This document shows, one piece after another, positions 22,797-34,400 of a stretch of DNA of 64,000 bases. The notes under the pieces were generated by a model. That model ran no database searches and was not told the origin of the DNA. It saw only the letters and a program-made list of their open reading frames with translations. The stretch is from NCBI GenBank assembly GCA_032629725.1, contig JAFEVB010000001.1, positions 434,001 to 498,000 on the forward strand, written 5' to 3'. A program made the position numbers and the translations under genes. This DNA comes from Gremmenia infestans (Eukaryota; Ascomycota; Leotiomycetes; Helotiales; Hamatocanthoscyphaceae). How positions within the stretch are numbered: the first letter of the stretch is position 1; each line of letters begins with the position of its first letter.

Positions 22797-24966
22797 ATGG
22801 CAGAGCCTACGCAGTTTGCATACAGAACACAGAAGACGGTGGGCATCGTGGATGCAGCGCCCGTCTATGAGCCTTTGAGCGGGTTCCAGAAACCGGATGT
22901 TGCCTCTCGCTGCTGCACGTACTCGCCGTGCGGGCGGTACTTTGCCTGGGTCAGTAACGAGGCAGTCACTGTAGTCGATGCCTCCGTCGGACACGTCATC
23001 ACCACCCTCTCCATACCCAACGTGTACGAATTGGGTTTCTCACCGCGGGGCTCATATCTCATCACATGGGAGCGGCCGTCCAAGGATGAGAATGGGGATG
23101 CCGTGAAGAATCTAAAGGTCTGGCGCACGGTGGAGGACATTGCAGAGGGCGTGGAGAAGCAGGTTGTAGGGCGGTTCGTGCAGAAGTCGCAAACGGGGTG
23201 GAACTTGCAGTACACTTTCGACGAGAAGTACTGCGCCCGCGCTGTCACCAATGAGGTGCAGTTCTACGAGAGTGACAACATGGGGTCGGTCTGGAACAAG
23301 CTGCGCGCCGAGGGCGTTACAGATTTTGCTATTTCACCTGGCAACAACCAAGCTGTTGCCGTCTTCATCCCAGAGCGCAAAGTATATATGCCTAAGTTCC
23401 TTTTCTCTAATATGAAAGTGCTAACTTTCTATCCAGGGTCAACCTGCTACCGTCAAGGTTTTTAACGTCCCTCAATTCGCCAGCCCGGTTTCACAAAAGA
23501 ATTTTTTCAAGGGTGACAAGGTCACATTGAAGTGGAACCAGTTGGGTACAACCCTTATTGTTCTTGCACAAACCGAAGTCGACAAGACGGGCAAGAGTTA
23601 TTACGGAGAAACTACACTATATGTGCTGAGTGCAAATGGTGGATTTGATTCGAGAATCACTTTGGACAAGGAAGGCCCAATTCATGATGTATCGTGGTCC
23701 CCCAATTCGAAAGAGTTTGGAGTGGTCTACGGATATATGCCAGCCAAGACAACCATCTTCAACCAAAGAGCGGTTGCTACGCATACGTTCGATCTCAGGC
23801 CCAGAAACACAATCTTGTTTTCCCCAACCGGTCGATTTGTTTTGGTTGCTGGTTTTGGTAACCTTGCTGGGCAGATGGATATCTATGATCTCGAAAAGGA
23901 TTACAAGAAGATCTGCACTATCGAGGGTGGCAATCCAAGTGTCTGCGAGTGGAGTCCAGACAGCAAATTCATCCTGACTGCCACTACTAGTCCCCGTCTT
24001 CGTGTTGAAAATGGAATCCGGTTGTGGCATGTTGGAGGGGGTATTATGTACAATGAAGATATGGTGGAGTTGTATCACGTTACCTGGAGACCTCAATCAC
24101 TGGACAGGTTTACGGCTGGGGATCCTTTGCATCCAGTCCCGACTCCTCACTCATCGGCTCTGGCGTATCTAGGTACTGTCAAGACGCCTTCCAAGCCTGC
24201 AGGCGCTTACCGGCCACCTGGAGCTCGCGGAACCTTAACACCATCGCATTACAAGCGTGAAGATGAAGGAGGGGCCGCGCATGTTGTTAGTAACGGCACT
24301 CAACTGGTAGGATCCAACGGATTTGGCAGAGGTAAACGACAAATTCCGGGAGCAGAAGCGGTGGAAAATCTGCCACCTGGAGCGGATCCTAGCAAACCAG
24401 TCCCAGGAGGAGCCGAGGGAGATGAGAATCTCTCTAAAGCAGCTTTAAAGAACAAGAAGAAGCGAGAAGCAAAGAAAGCCAAGGAGGCAGAAGCCAAGGC
24501 CCAGGGCCTAGTCCCCGCGCCCGAAGGAGGAAATGCCGCTCCCCCCGAGACTCGTAGCCCTGAACGTAGAGATAGGCGCGACCATCAACGTAGCCGATCC
24601 AAGGGAAACCAAGACATTCGCACCCCATCTCAGCAACGATTCCGCAGCAATACCCACCAAGGCAAACAGCCACAGTATCGTCAGCAGAACGGTGGAGCTC
24701 CCACGGGAAATATGAACAACCTCTCTATTAATTCCACCCCACAGCCGCCAAAGGCGGTACCTGCGCCTGAGCTCTCTGTCACATCACCTAATGGTGGCAG
24801 CCCAGATGCGAAGAAATTACGAGGACTGCAGAAGAAGATCCGCGCGATTGAGGATTTGGAGATGAGGCTCGCAGGAGGTGAGAAGTTGGAAGATACTCAG
24901 CTTAAAAAGATTGGGACGAAGTCTCAGGTGCAGGGAGAGCTCTTTTCCTTGGACCGTGAGGGTTAG
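22797..24966 (+). CDS. eIF2A: eukaryotic translation initiation factor 2A
   Basis: Two exons (22797-23381 and 23437-24966; the intron contains a CTAAC branch) give 704 residues, in line with fungal eIF2A. Residues about 1-430 form a WD-type propeller (CTYSPCGRYFAWVSNEAV, DFAISPGNN, SWSPNSKEFGVVYGYMPAK, FSPTGRFVLVAGFGN, CEWSPDSKFILTATTSPRLR, NGIRLWHV), exactly the eIF2A pattern. A YRPPGARG linker leads to a Lys/Arg-rich, low-complexity region with KNKKKREAKKAKEAEAKA. The C-terminal helix KLRGLQKKIRAIEDLEMRLA with GGEKL is conserved in the family. The protein is cytosolic, can deliver initiator tRNA to 40S subunits in an eIF2-independent way, and is non-essential in yeast. Confidence 0.95.
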
Positions 24967-25757
24967 TGGTCTTCAGACTTTGGTAATCAGCTTTCTGAAG
25001 ACTTAGCTCTCGAAGCATTTCTTTTTCATGGCCCGAGTTCTCCAAAACAAGCCTTTATTGACGCTTGAAGCATATCATCCACAGGTAGTTGGGAGAGTGT
25101 CTTTGGGTTTTTGTCTGCGTTGGATTTACTGGCATTGGCATTGGCGTCGGGCATTAGATCAAATTGCTTGTACGAGAATGGCTCGAGAGAATTTACACGT
25201 TGATGTATAGGGGAAGGGCAAAGAGCCAGTATGGCATGGCATGGCATCAGTGATATAAATGAATGAAAGGATGCGTAGATTAGTTTAGAGGAATAAAAAT
25301 TCCTCCATACTTGGAAAATTCGGATATTCGAGATTCAAGATTCTTTTCCTTTTCCTTCTTCGCTCGCTTCACCTGTGAGTGACAATATATTACCTCAGGA
25401 TGCCATGGACATCTAAACACGAAACTCCTACAGTATCTAACGGGTGGACATAGGTTGGATTACACCGCAATTCCCCTGATCCTTTTATATATCAATCAAT
25501 CACCTATATCACTCAGAGTCCGAAGAGGAAAAGTATATAATATATATATATACAGACAGTCAACCACCGCACCCCTCCCCTCACCTCATTCTCGGCCCCA
25601 CGATTTATCGCCGAATAACCCCACCTTCCCAATACGGAAAGCGATTTCTCAACTTCACTTCACTTCACTTCACTTCACTTCATCCTTTCACGCCTAACTT
25701 ATCTTGTGCATGAGTATCCGCTGCCGATTTATCTGCTCACTGTGAAGGTTTTCAAGA
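24967..25757. other. spacer with TTCAC repeat before methyltransferase gene
   Basis: The region between eIF2A and the methyltransferase. It is AT-rich around 25530-25555 and has a pentanucleotide repeat at 25653-25682 in the presumed leader of the downstream gene. Confidence 0.5.
25653..25682. repeat. CTTCA pentanucleotide microsatellite, 6 units
   Basis: Six perfect CTTCA units, about 75 bases before the ATG at 25758, so probably in the transcribed leader. Length variation between strains is likely. Confidence 0.9.
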
Positions 25758-26501
25758 ATGAGTTCAAAATTTCAGGCTTTGGGGGATGGGATTGGGGTTG
25801 GGGGGAGTGCTGTAAGTCAGGTGAGTACTGTATTCTTGTGTGGGTGTCGGTCTAGGTGTGAGATTTAATGTTAATGTTGATGGTGAATAGGAGAATGAGG
25901 TGTTGGGAGGAGCGAATGTGGATGTGATGGAGGATGTGGATATGGAAGAGGGTGGAGGGGGCCATGTGAGTTTTTTGTGAGCTAAGATGAGATGAGGCGA
26001 GGGAGGTGAGAAGGGAAGAGATGGATAGGAAGAAGATGCTGATCATGTATCTGTGAATTAGAGGCAAGATACAGATATCGAGATCGATTCTGCTATTGGA
26101 GGGGTTGGGAGTTATGCGTACGTACCTCCGGCAGCATTTCTTTGCGAATCCCACCTAATGAATCATTCATGTTCTTCGTTTGGAGAAGCTGGGTTGAGCT
26201 GAGCTGATGTGGTGTGGTGATAGGACTTCGACGTATACGGTTGGCTCTAGTTTTCTGAATGGGATTGTGGAGGAGAATGGGAGGACGTATCATGTTTATA
26301 AGGATGGGAGTATGTTTGTTTATTTTGGTTTGAGGATGAGATGAGATGACTTGAGGTGGGTGCTGATTGTGTGATATAGAGTATATGTTGCCCAACGATG
26401 AAGTGAGTTTTCCTTCCCTTATTCACTCATGGATTCGCGAGGAGATTGGTGCTATTTGCTAATGTAAAACTCAGATCGAGTTGAACAGACTGGGTATGTT
26501 T

Positions 26502-26535
<34 letters not shown>

Positions 26536-27915
26536 ACACACACACACAGCCCTTTCAAAGTACTTGGGAATTAATAGCGAAACGAATGAATAGATATGCA
26601 AAACAAAATGTGGAGCATCACGTTGGACCAGAAACTTCACCTAGCACCCATCGGCTCGAATCCTCAAAACGTCCTCGATATAGCGACAGGGACAGGAATA
26701 TGGGCCATCGATTTCGGTCCGCCCTTCCCTTCCTCTCTCTTCAATCTGAGTACCTAATCCGCTAATATCTCATACAGCCGACAACTACCCCTCTGCAAAC
26801 GTCATCGGCACTGATCTCTCAGCCATCCAACCAGCATTGTACTTTCCACCTACCCCTTCCCCCTTCCCTAACCCCCCTAGTTCTTCCTTCCTCCTTCCTC
26901 CTTCCTCCTTCCCCCCTTTCCCCCTTCCCCCACTAACCAAATCACCTCCTCCAGAATCCTATCAAACCTAAAGTTCGAACTCGACGATGTAGAAGACGAC
27001 TGGATCTTCGCGCAGAAATTCGACTACATCCACGGCCGCACCTTAGCCACATGTTTCAAATCCCCGCTCTCGGTATTCAAGAAAGCGTACGAGGCGCTGG
27101 TCCCGGGGGGCTGGTTCGAGATGCAGGATATGTGTTTGCAGCGGAGTGATGATGGGAGTATGGATGGGACGAGTTTGAAGGAGTGGCAGGAGGTGAATTT
27201 CTTTTTTTTTCTTTCTTTTGATTTTTTTCGCGTTTGGTATGCTGTAGCGATTGTTAGTAAATGATTGGGTGAGTGAAGGAAGGAATCAAGGCTTGTATTG
27301 TGTGCATGCTGATAACAAGGGGTACGTGATAGCATGTCCAAGAAGCAACGGCCTTTACAGGCGTGCCGTGGACGAACGTCCCGAATTACAAACGCTGGTT
27401 CATCGAAGCCGGTTTCGAAAATGTCAACGAAGTTACTTTCCGCTGGCCCAGTAATCAGTGGAGTGGGGATAGGAAGGAGAGGTTGCTGGGTGCTTGTAAG
27501 GTTTCCCTTTTCTCTGTTCACTATTCATCGTACACGTACAATATTTCATTGTCCATCAATCAAATCAAACCAAATCAAATTATATAATCAATCAATCATT
27601 CCCGACAAGTACTGTATGTTGGAGAAAGTAATATTGAGAGAATACTATACACAGGGACACAAGCACAAATCGACAACGGCATGCTAGAATCCGTATCGAC
27701 GCGCCTCTTCATGATGAAGCTAGGCTGGTCGCAAGAGAAGCTGGACGCGTTCCTGGCGAAAGTGAATGCCGATACGAAGAATCCGAATATCCATGCCTAT
27801 TCTCCCGTGTACGTATAAAAACATCCATCCCATGGGCGTCGGATTGCGAGATATACTAATTATGATGTAATTTGATAGAACGGTTGTTTACGGGCGTAAG
27901 CCGACAAGTGCTTGA
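25758..27915 (+). CDS. SAM-dependent methyltransferase, LaeA/UMTA-like
   Basis: Twelve exons (25758-25820, 25891-25965, 26062-26117, 26224-26309, 26380-26402, 26475-26493, 26594-26716, 26778-26838, 26955-27192, 27333-27495, 27655-27808, 27879-27915) join in phase to 365 residues. NVLDIATGTGIWAIDFADNY is SAM motif I, spliced together from exons 7 and 8. VIGTDLSAIQP holds the acidic residue after strand 2. FDYIHGRTLATCF and EALVPGGWFEMQDM are the later motifs of the LaeA-like group. The N-terminal 65 residues are acidic and low-complexity. Such proteins methylate small molecules or unknown targets; LaeA itself is a nuclear regulator. No biosynthetic cluster is adjacent, so it should not be called LaeA. 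Two exons are only 19 and 23 nt, and microsatellites occupy introns 6 and 8. Confidence 0.82.
26505..26548. repeat. compound (CT)n/(CA)n microsatellite in methyltransferase intron 6
   Basis: About 14 CT units, then CTTT-type interruption and about 7 CA units. The tract lies within the 26494-26593 intron, right after the donor, and could act as an extended pyrimidine tract. Confidence 0.9.
26883..26912. repeat. CTTCCTC repeat in methyltransferase intron 8
   Basis: Tandem CTTCCTC units followed by C-rich tracts, inside the 26839-26954 intron. The intron is almost purely pyrimidine over about 100 bases. Confidence 0.85.
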
Positions 27916-28406
27916 TTGATGGGGATCGAGGTATGTTGGATTTGGAAGTTAATATGGAGATAGATTTTTTTTTGTTGCGATTGTGCATGTGGGTAGATGA
28001 AACTTTAAAGATGATAGGTTAGGATAGATTGCATGCTTAGGTATATATGTGTTGGGGAATTTTACTTACTATTACTATTGTGACTGTTTATCAAGTGCCC
28101 TGTTCGATTCCCATCCCATACCTACATAGCTTTAAGGACAAGATCAATTGTGAGGGTGCTGGTATAGTACTATATTGGTGACCAACGCATCATCTCTGCG
28201 CTTCTTTGCAGATGATCGTTTTTCTTTAGACACGTATTATTTTGCTAGGACATTGTCGATATCTGGGAAGTGGTTAATTAGGAAGAAGGAGGGGTGGGTG
28301 GCTTGCTGTAGGTGAGAGTTTTCTAGCAAGACTGGACGGACTGCTTAGTGATTGAATGGATAGAGACCCGTGGGATTATGATATGATATGCTAGGGCGAG
28401 GAGAAT

Positions 28407-28434
28407 GAAAGAAAGAAAGAAAGAAAGAAAGAAA
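28407..28434. repeat. (GAAA)7 microsatellite
   Basis: Seven GAAA units in the spacer downstream of the methyltransferase gene. Confidence 0.9.
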
Positions 28435-29681
28435 TGGTTAAAATCGTGTATATATTTAGCATTCTCCTGAATAGGTGTTTGGGACGGAGGGAACGTGGTT
28501 TTGCCAGGGGAGGGGTGAGGAAGGAAGCTGATCACGTGTTTGGATTTTGTGATACAGGCTCAGACAAGACCTAGTTCCTACTCTTATTTGAAGTATATGG
28601 ATTTAGAAGTTAAGTTGATTTTCTGATATACTGTATATTGGAAATCGGAAAGAGCATACTGCCGCAATAAACTGCAGCCCCAGAGAGCACGTGACCAAAT
28701 GCATCTTCTTTTCATATAGGTTTATATAGAGCAAGAAGTCAGGGATGAGTATAAGCTTACTTGAACCTCACCTAAATAATGGAGTGAGGTAAGTCATAAC
28801 CTCAAACTCGAATAGTCAGAAGGAAAACAAATGACCAGAAAGCAGCATTGTTGTTTTATGATATATGTATGTATGGTAGGAGAGGCTCAGATCTTGAGCA
28901 CTGTTACAAAGATCTAAGAAGAAATGTAAAGGTAGAAAGAAGGAGGGGGTTGGATCTTGCTCTGTTGAAATACATATGTAATTAATTAATCAGATGATTG
29001 GAAATCAGAAATAGAAGTTTGGAAGCCGGCAACTGACAAACAGCAGTAAGTAAGTAGATCGTCATCGAAAATTCTCCGACGCACATTTTCCCAAGAAGTT
29101 TCAGCTGGTAAAGATACGGAACGGAGTAAAAGTAAAAGGCTACAATCTCTCGATGCGCTATTGATCTCCCCGGTGATTAACCTAAGCAAGCGCTAGTAAA
29201 ATGTGCCACCAAACGCACGCCTGCCTATGATCCTTTACCTATATCAGGTGTAATATGATAATTTGAAGCTTATTAGTAAGACTATGAGCCTCACAATTAC
29301 CTAGTACCCAAAAGGGGGTTTTCATGCGACGCGACCTATACGTGTGGCAGCGATCCTACCGTAGTTTCGCAAATTTCAAGTTAGAGGCTTTAGTGCATTC
29401 TGTAGGAAGGAACTTGTGAACAAATCAACGATGGTACAAGATGGATACCTGCTCTAGGTACTGTACTGTACTGGTGGTGGTAAGACTTACTTAGCCTAGA
29501 TAGATAACCTTCTTTACAGAGGTAAGTTCGATGGTCTTTGTTCAGCCACACGAGACACGGGACCTCCATTCGGCAGGCACTCCCCACGTGGCTGTTCAGG
29601 GCGGGTCGATGTCTGATTGGATGTCTTGTACGGTCCAACGTTTTAGCTCAGGGACGAACAAGTTTCAATGCACGCCAAAGG

Positions 29682-29705
29682 GGGCATGGGCATGGGCATG
29701 GGCAT
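29682..29705. repeat. (GGGCAT)4 repeat
   Basis: Four GGGCAT hexamers. Confidence 0.85.
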
Positions 29706-30095
29706 GCAACAACCAACCAGTAAAAATGCAAAACCAATCAATCTACTTGTATCAAACCCAACAGCCTCTTTGGATATGCAACATCTCCTTGAGGACAGAA
29801 TAATGAGGTGCTTTGACTTGTGGAAGGTAGGTTTAACCCACACCGCTCTTACGAAGTATGTGCTAACATCACATCCTACTGCAACCTCCAACTGCAGTGC
29901 AATGATATATTATTTTCGGGAAGCGACAGGAAAAAGGCAGACAGGGCAGGGGCGTGGTACTGTACTGTATCGTGTGGTGGCACCTATCCCCGATGTAGCG
30001 TTCCCCTCTCGCTGAAACTCCAAGTTTCCTTGTCTTGAGATGCAGCATCCTATGGGAACCCCTCTTCAGTGCCTCGAACCCGCATAGAGTATGCT

Positions 30096-30120
30096 GTACA
30101 GTACAGTACAGTACAGTACA
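30096..30120. repeat. (GTACA)5 pentanucleotide repeat
   Basis: Five GTACA units. Further CAGTACAG and TACTGTAC copies occur within 700 bases on either side (for example at 29460-29475, 29955-29970 and 30219-30228), so the motif is locally enriched. Confidence 0.9.
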
Positions 30121-30469
30121 GCACATGCCAACGCCAACGACCTGCATACCGAGTACATATGTTTACGAGTACGGGATACAGAGAACTTGTCCTATTGCTT
30201 TTGCCAGCCATGATACATACAGTACAGTAGATAGCAAATAGCCCTTTCTGATAGGGAAAACAAAGGTGTACGATCAGATTAGATTAGCTTAACTTTGTGG
30301 TGGTTGAGAGCGCAAAGAGGTGAGGAAAGAAGAGACGTGAGAAGTGAGAACTTAGAAGCTGTGATGCCAGTGAACCGCTCAACCGAAAAGTCGACAGAAA
30401 GAAGAAAAGCGCGTACGGAGAGACGACAAGACGACACGGACCTTTTATCACGTCGGCCGAGCCCAAGCA

Positions 30470-30507
30470 AGAGACAGGAGACAAGAGACAGGAGACAGGA
30501 GACAGCA
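30470..30507. repeat. GAGACAG-type purine repeat
   Basis: Imperfect tandem array of GAGACAG/GAGACA units. Confidence 0.8.
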
Positions 30508-31450
30508 GAACAACGCAGCAAACAACGACCTGTCAACCTGTCAACGAACGTGCACGAGCATGAGCCCGCCCCCCCCATCTTTGCCTTACCATATTGTACT
30601 CGTTACCTAACCTCCGAATATAAAAATTTGGCTGCTAGGACCAAGTAGGCTGTTACCGTACTGGATGCAGATTAAACCTCCTAACGAGAACTCCGTATAA
30701 GGTAAGTTAGTCAGTCAATGGAAAGCCCAAACCGTGCACTGCTATTGCTATTGCTACTGCACTGCTACTGCTACTACTCAACGGGCGCCAATTGTAAAAT
30801 TACTTCGTAAAACTTACCAAAATTACATTCCATCTCCATCACCTGCAAACATACATATCCTACTTCACCTCAACAGTATCACGAAATAATCCCAATACAG
30901 ATGTTTAGCGACGAGGATTGATTCTTTGTAGCCTCGTCTCGTGGCCAGGAATACACCAAGAAAATCCTCTAGTCCGCAAAAGCAAACACCCTCGACGATC
31001 TAATCTCACAATTCTCGGTGCCAGCCGGACTTTATCTCCTTGTACTCAACAATCAATTCCAAGTCTGCCACATCGAATCGTCGACAACTACTTGTACAAT
31101 CCTCACAGTCCCTACCGTCTGCTATCAGCGAGAAGAAAGAAGACCTCGGTCTCTCCCGCGCCCTTCGGCAGTTTCAATAGCAGGTCGCATCTTCCATTTC
31201 CAACGTTTCCCGTCAGACACCCCAGCACCGAGCCGAGCTACATTATTATTATCACAAGGTTCCTCCTCCACCATCGACTGAATGCGAGGTTAAACCGTGT
31301 CGAAGATTCCGAGATTGGATTGCAGTAAGGCAGGTTCTGGCGTTGTGCAACTGTTAAGAGGTGTCGCTGTCGCTTTTTGTGTCGCCAACTCTGCCCCCTA
31401 ATCGATCCCTTCCTGATGCCAGCCTTGCCTGCCATCATCGAGGCTTCAAG

Positions 31451-34400
31451 ATGCAGTCCTTCGAGAACACGCCATTGTCGCAGCCAAAACGCAACGGCGC
31501 ACCTTTGAACATTGATACTGCTAATTACAGAGGGAAGAGGATTGATACTTCTCCCCCACGAACGGCCTCCGCGGCTCACGATTCTCGGTCCAACAGAGGC
31601 AATACTGCTGCTGCGAATCGGGCGCTGAAACCAAGAGAGACCTTTTTAGAGGATAACATACAGACGGATCCTGCTGGAAACAAAGAAAATGAGCCAGGGA
31701 ATGGGCAGCGCGGACGCGATTCCCACGATCTCTCTTTGTCGCCGAGACAAGTAACTCGCGACTCGCTGGTCGATAATATGCTACTATCCCTCGACCAATT
31801 TTCATACGAGCAGGAGGCCGAGGGGTTTGGAACAAGGAAGACCGTGGATGAAGAAAGACTATATTCCACTTTTGACGAAGAAGAACCCTATCAACCTACA
31901 TCGAATTTCCCGCCCAGAAACGGCCGAACGGGACACAATTATTCCTACAGCTCCGACTACGAGGGCGCAGACGACTCCAGCCGATACTCCTCCGGCCAAG
32001 CGTCTCGAGGGCGAAGGAGTAATAGCAGTTCGAATTTCCAGACCAGCTTAGGAAGGATTGATAGCATTCGCAAAGATTCAGGCAGCCAGGGGTTTGGTTC
32101 CAGGGGTGCACCGGCAGCAATAACAGGGATACATTCGCGCAGCGGCAAAGGTAGCAAGGGAAGCAGTGCTAATAGTTTTGACCTTGGATACGCACAGGTT
32201 ACAAGCAATCAACGCTGGGCGCCGGGGCTCCATGGGAGATCTTCAAGCTTTGACTATGGTGCGAATCGGCAGACCATGACTTCACAATCAGATGGGATAG
32301 CTCGACAAAACGGCCCTTCTTTTACCCCATACGACTACGATGCTGCGCCGACTCCTACAATCCCAGTTGGGCCTCGAAGGCCTCGTCCGGCATCACCAAT
32401 TTTGATACCCCAGCAAGAACGTTCGCAGGTGGCCCCCGAGCCGGTGAAGCTGGAGCGGAAACGGAGTACAAGGTCATCTAAGAGCGCATATGCGCGCAAA
32501 GGGCCTGCAGCAGGGGGTAGGCATGATTATGGGCTCGATGACCAAAATCACCAGCTTCCACCTCTGCCTGCTTTTATTAGAGAACCAGCACCAGCCCCAT
32601 TAGTTGGATATGGAAAAACAAAAAGCCCCCCAGTTTCCTCAGGATCGAATCAACCCTCCAAAGACAAGCCTGGATTTTTCAGAAGAGTTTTCGGCTCTTC
32701 AAAGACCAACCTTGCACCTGAACCTCCTGGGTCACACGGTTCCACTGCATCTACTGAAACGACGAGTCGCCCAAATAGCAAGCCGCATCACAATGTCAAC
32801 CAGACCAAGTCCCAACATGTCCCACCACCTCGAGAACCACCACCTCCACCAAAGGAGCAGCCCCATGTACTCACCAAAAAGACGTCGTCCTTCTTCCGGC
32901 GGCGAAAGAAGTCAGTGACGGAACCTCAGCCCCCAATGCCTGTTCCTATTGTCCCACCTATACTCTCACAAATGGGGGACGAGAGCAAAGGTCTACCAAG
33001 CCCCGTGAGCAGTCTTCGGGAAGTCATGAATCCCTACCTCAGGGCTCCTGCTAGGACTACAATGGTCCCGCAAACTCAAATAAGCATTGATCGCCAGATG
33101 AACGATAGTCCAGAACCGCACGACCGCAATGTGAGAGGCTTTTCTCCAGATTATGAGCCTGACAAAAGCGCCACAATCAGAACTGTCAAACCAAGTTCGC
33201 GGGATGCTGATGAATCTAACCAGTCAAGTTCTGCTTACATCACAGCCCGCCGCACGGGGATTGACGGCCAAGGCAGAGGCATGGGAGACGGCACTTTTCT
33301 ACAAGATAACAGTGATGTTGATCCTGATGCTCCTAGTAACGCTTCGAAATTTGAGAATGTCACAAAAGATAACTCGGAAGTTGCTAACACTTTATCGCCA
33401 ATATCTCCCATTACCCCCATGTCAGCCACTCCATCAGTAGCCCGTGATATAGCTCTTGTTGCTGAGTATGAGAGAATTCACTCGAAAAGATCTCCAACGG
33501 CGGCGAAATTCGAAACGGCAAAGACTTCTCCCATAATTGAGTCTGCCAGGAGTCAAGCAGAACCGAAGCAGAAGAAATCTGCAAGGGAGGAGGAATGGGT
33601 CATGCTTACACCTACAAAGCCCGAGTCCCAAGCTGAAATTGAAAACCGCGTCTGGTTAGAACCATCCGACGATGAAGAAGTGGAAGACAGTACTCTTCTT
33701 GGTACAAAGACATCCAAAATTACGGGCTCAACCGATACAGTCTATCAGTCTGCCACAAGTCTACCGATTGTTCAAATTGAGGGGGAGCCTGAAGAGGATT
33801 TCGAAGGACAGACATCTAAACCAAATCTTTTTAGCGCTGCCGAGGCTATCAACTCTCTGGACGAGCTGCCACCTGCTGTCGATGACACCGTTCCGATGGA
33901 AGGTGATCTTGAGAGAGCGAAAAAGATATATGATGGAAACGAGGACTTTATCCAAAAGGAAAAAGCAGCTGCATGGATGGGAGAAGAAGGTCCTGCTCGT
34001 TCAAGAACCTTGGTTGCCTATATGGAACTGTATGATTTTGCAAATCTGAACATTCTTGCGGCTCTACGGAATATGTGTGGCAAATTGGTTTTGAAAGCCG
34101 AGAGTCAACAGGTTGATCGCATCCTGTGTTCTTTTGCTCGGCGATGGTGCCAATGCAACCCCAAACATGGATTCAAAGCTACTGGTAGGTGCACCATTAT
34201 CTTCGGTCTATGTTTTACTAATTTAAATTGCAGATGTCGTTCATACTATTTGCTACTCGATACTTTTACTGAATACTGACTTGCATCTTGCCGATATTGA
34301 GCAGAAGATGACTCGGAGCCAATTTGTCAAAAACACGATGCCTACGATTCGGAAGAGCGTTTCCGAGTCCGCCCCAGATGCTTTCGAGACGAGACCCTCT

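Larger units (their letters stand above)
27916..31450. other. 3.5 kb gene-free, microsatellite-rich spacer
   Basis: The longest gene-free stretch in the window. Several open frames occur on both strands but none has family character. Simple repeats are frequent: GAAA, GGGCAT, GTACA and GAGACA units. The last few hundred bases are presumably promoter and long leader of the Sec7-domain gene. No tRNA or transposon was recognised. Confidence 0.55.

Noticed and set aside
25758..27915. Naming the methyltransferase LaeA and expecting a secondary-metabolite cluster
   Set aside because: The LaeA-like superfamily is large, and no PKS, NRPS, terpene or related core gene is present in the window.
28102..28117. 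GTTCGATTCCCATCCC resembling a tRNA T-arm
   Set aside because: No matching acceptor, D or anticodon arms could be found around it on either strand.
30096..30120. Regular repeats as a possible CRISPR array
   Set aside because: Tandem 5-bp units without spacers in a eukaryotic nuclear genome; a simple microsatellite.
30918..31328. Open frame upstream of the Sec7-domain gene
   Set aside because: Lies in the presumed promoter/leader and reads as low-complexity; not joinable in frame to the gene.
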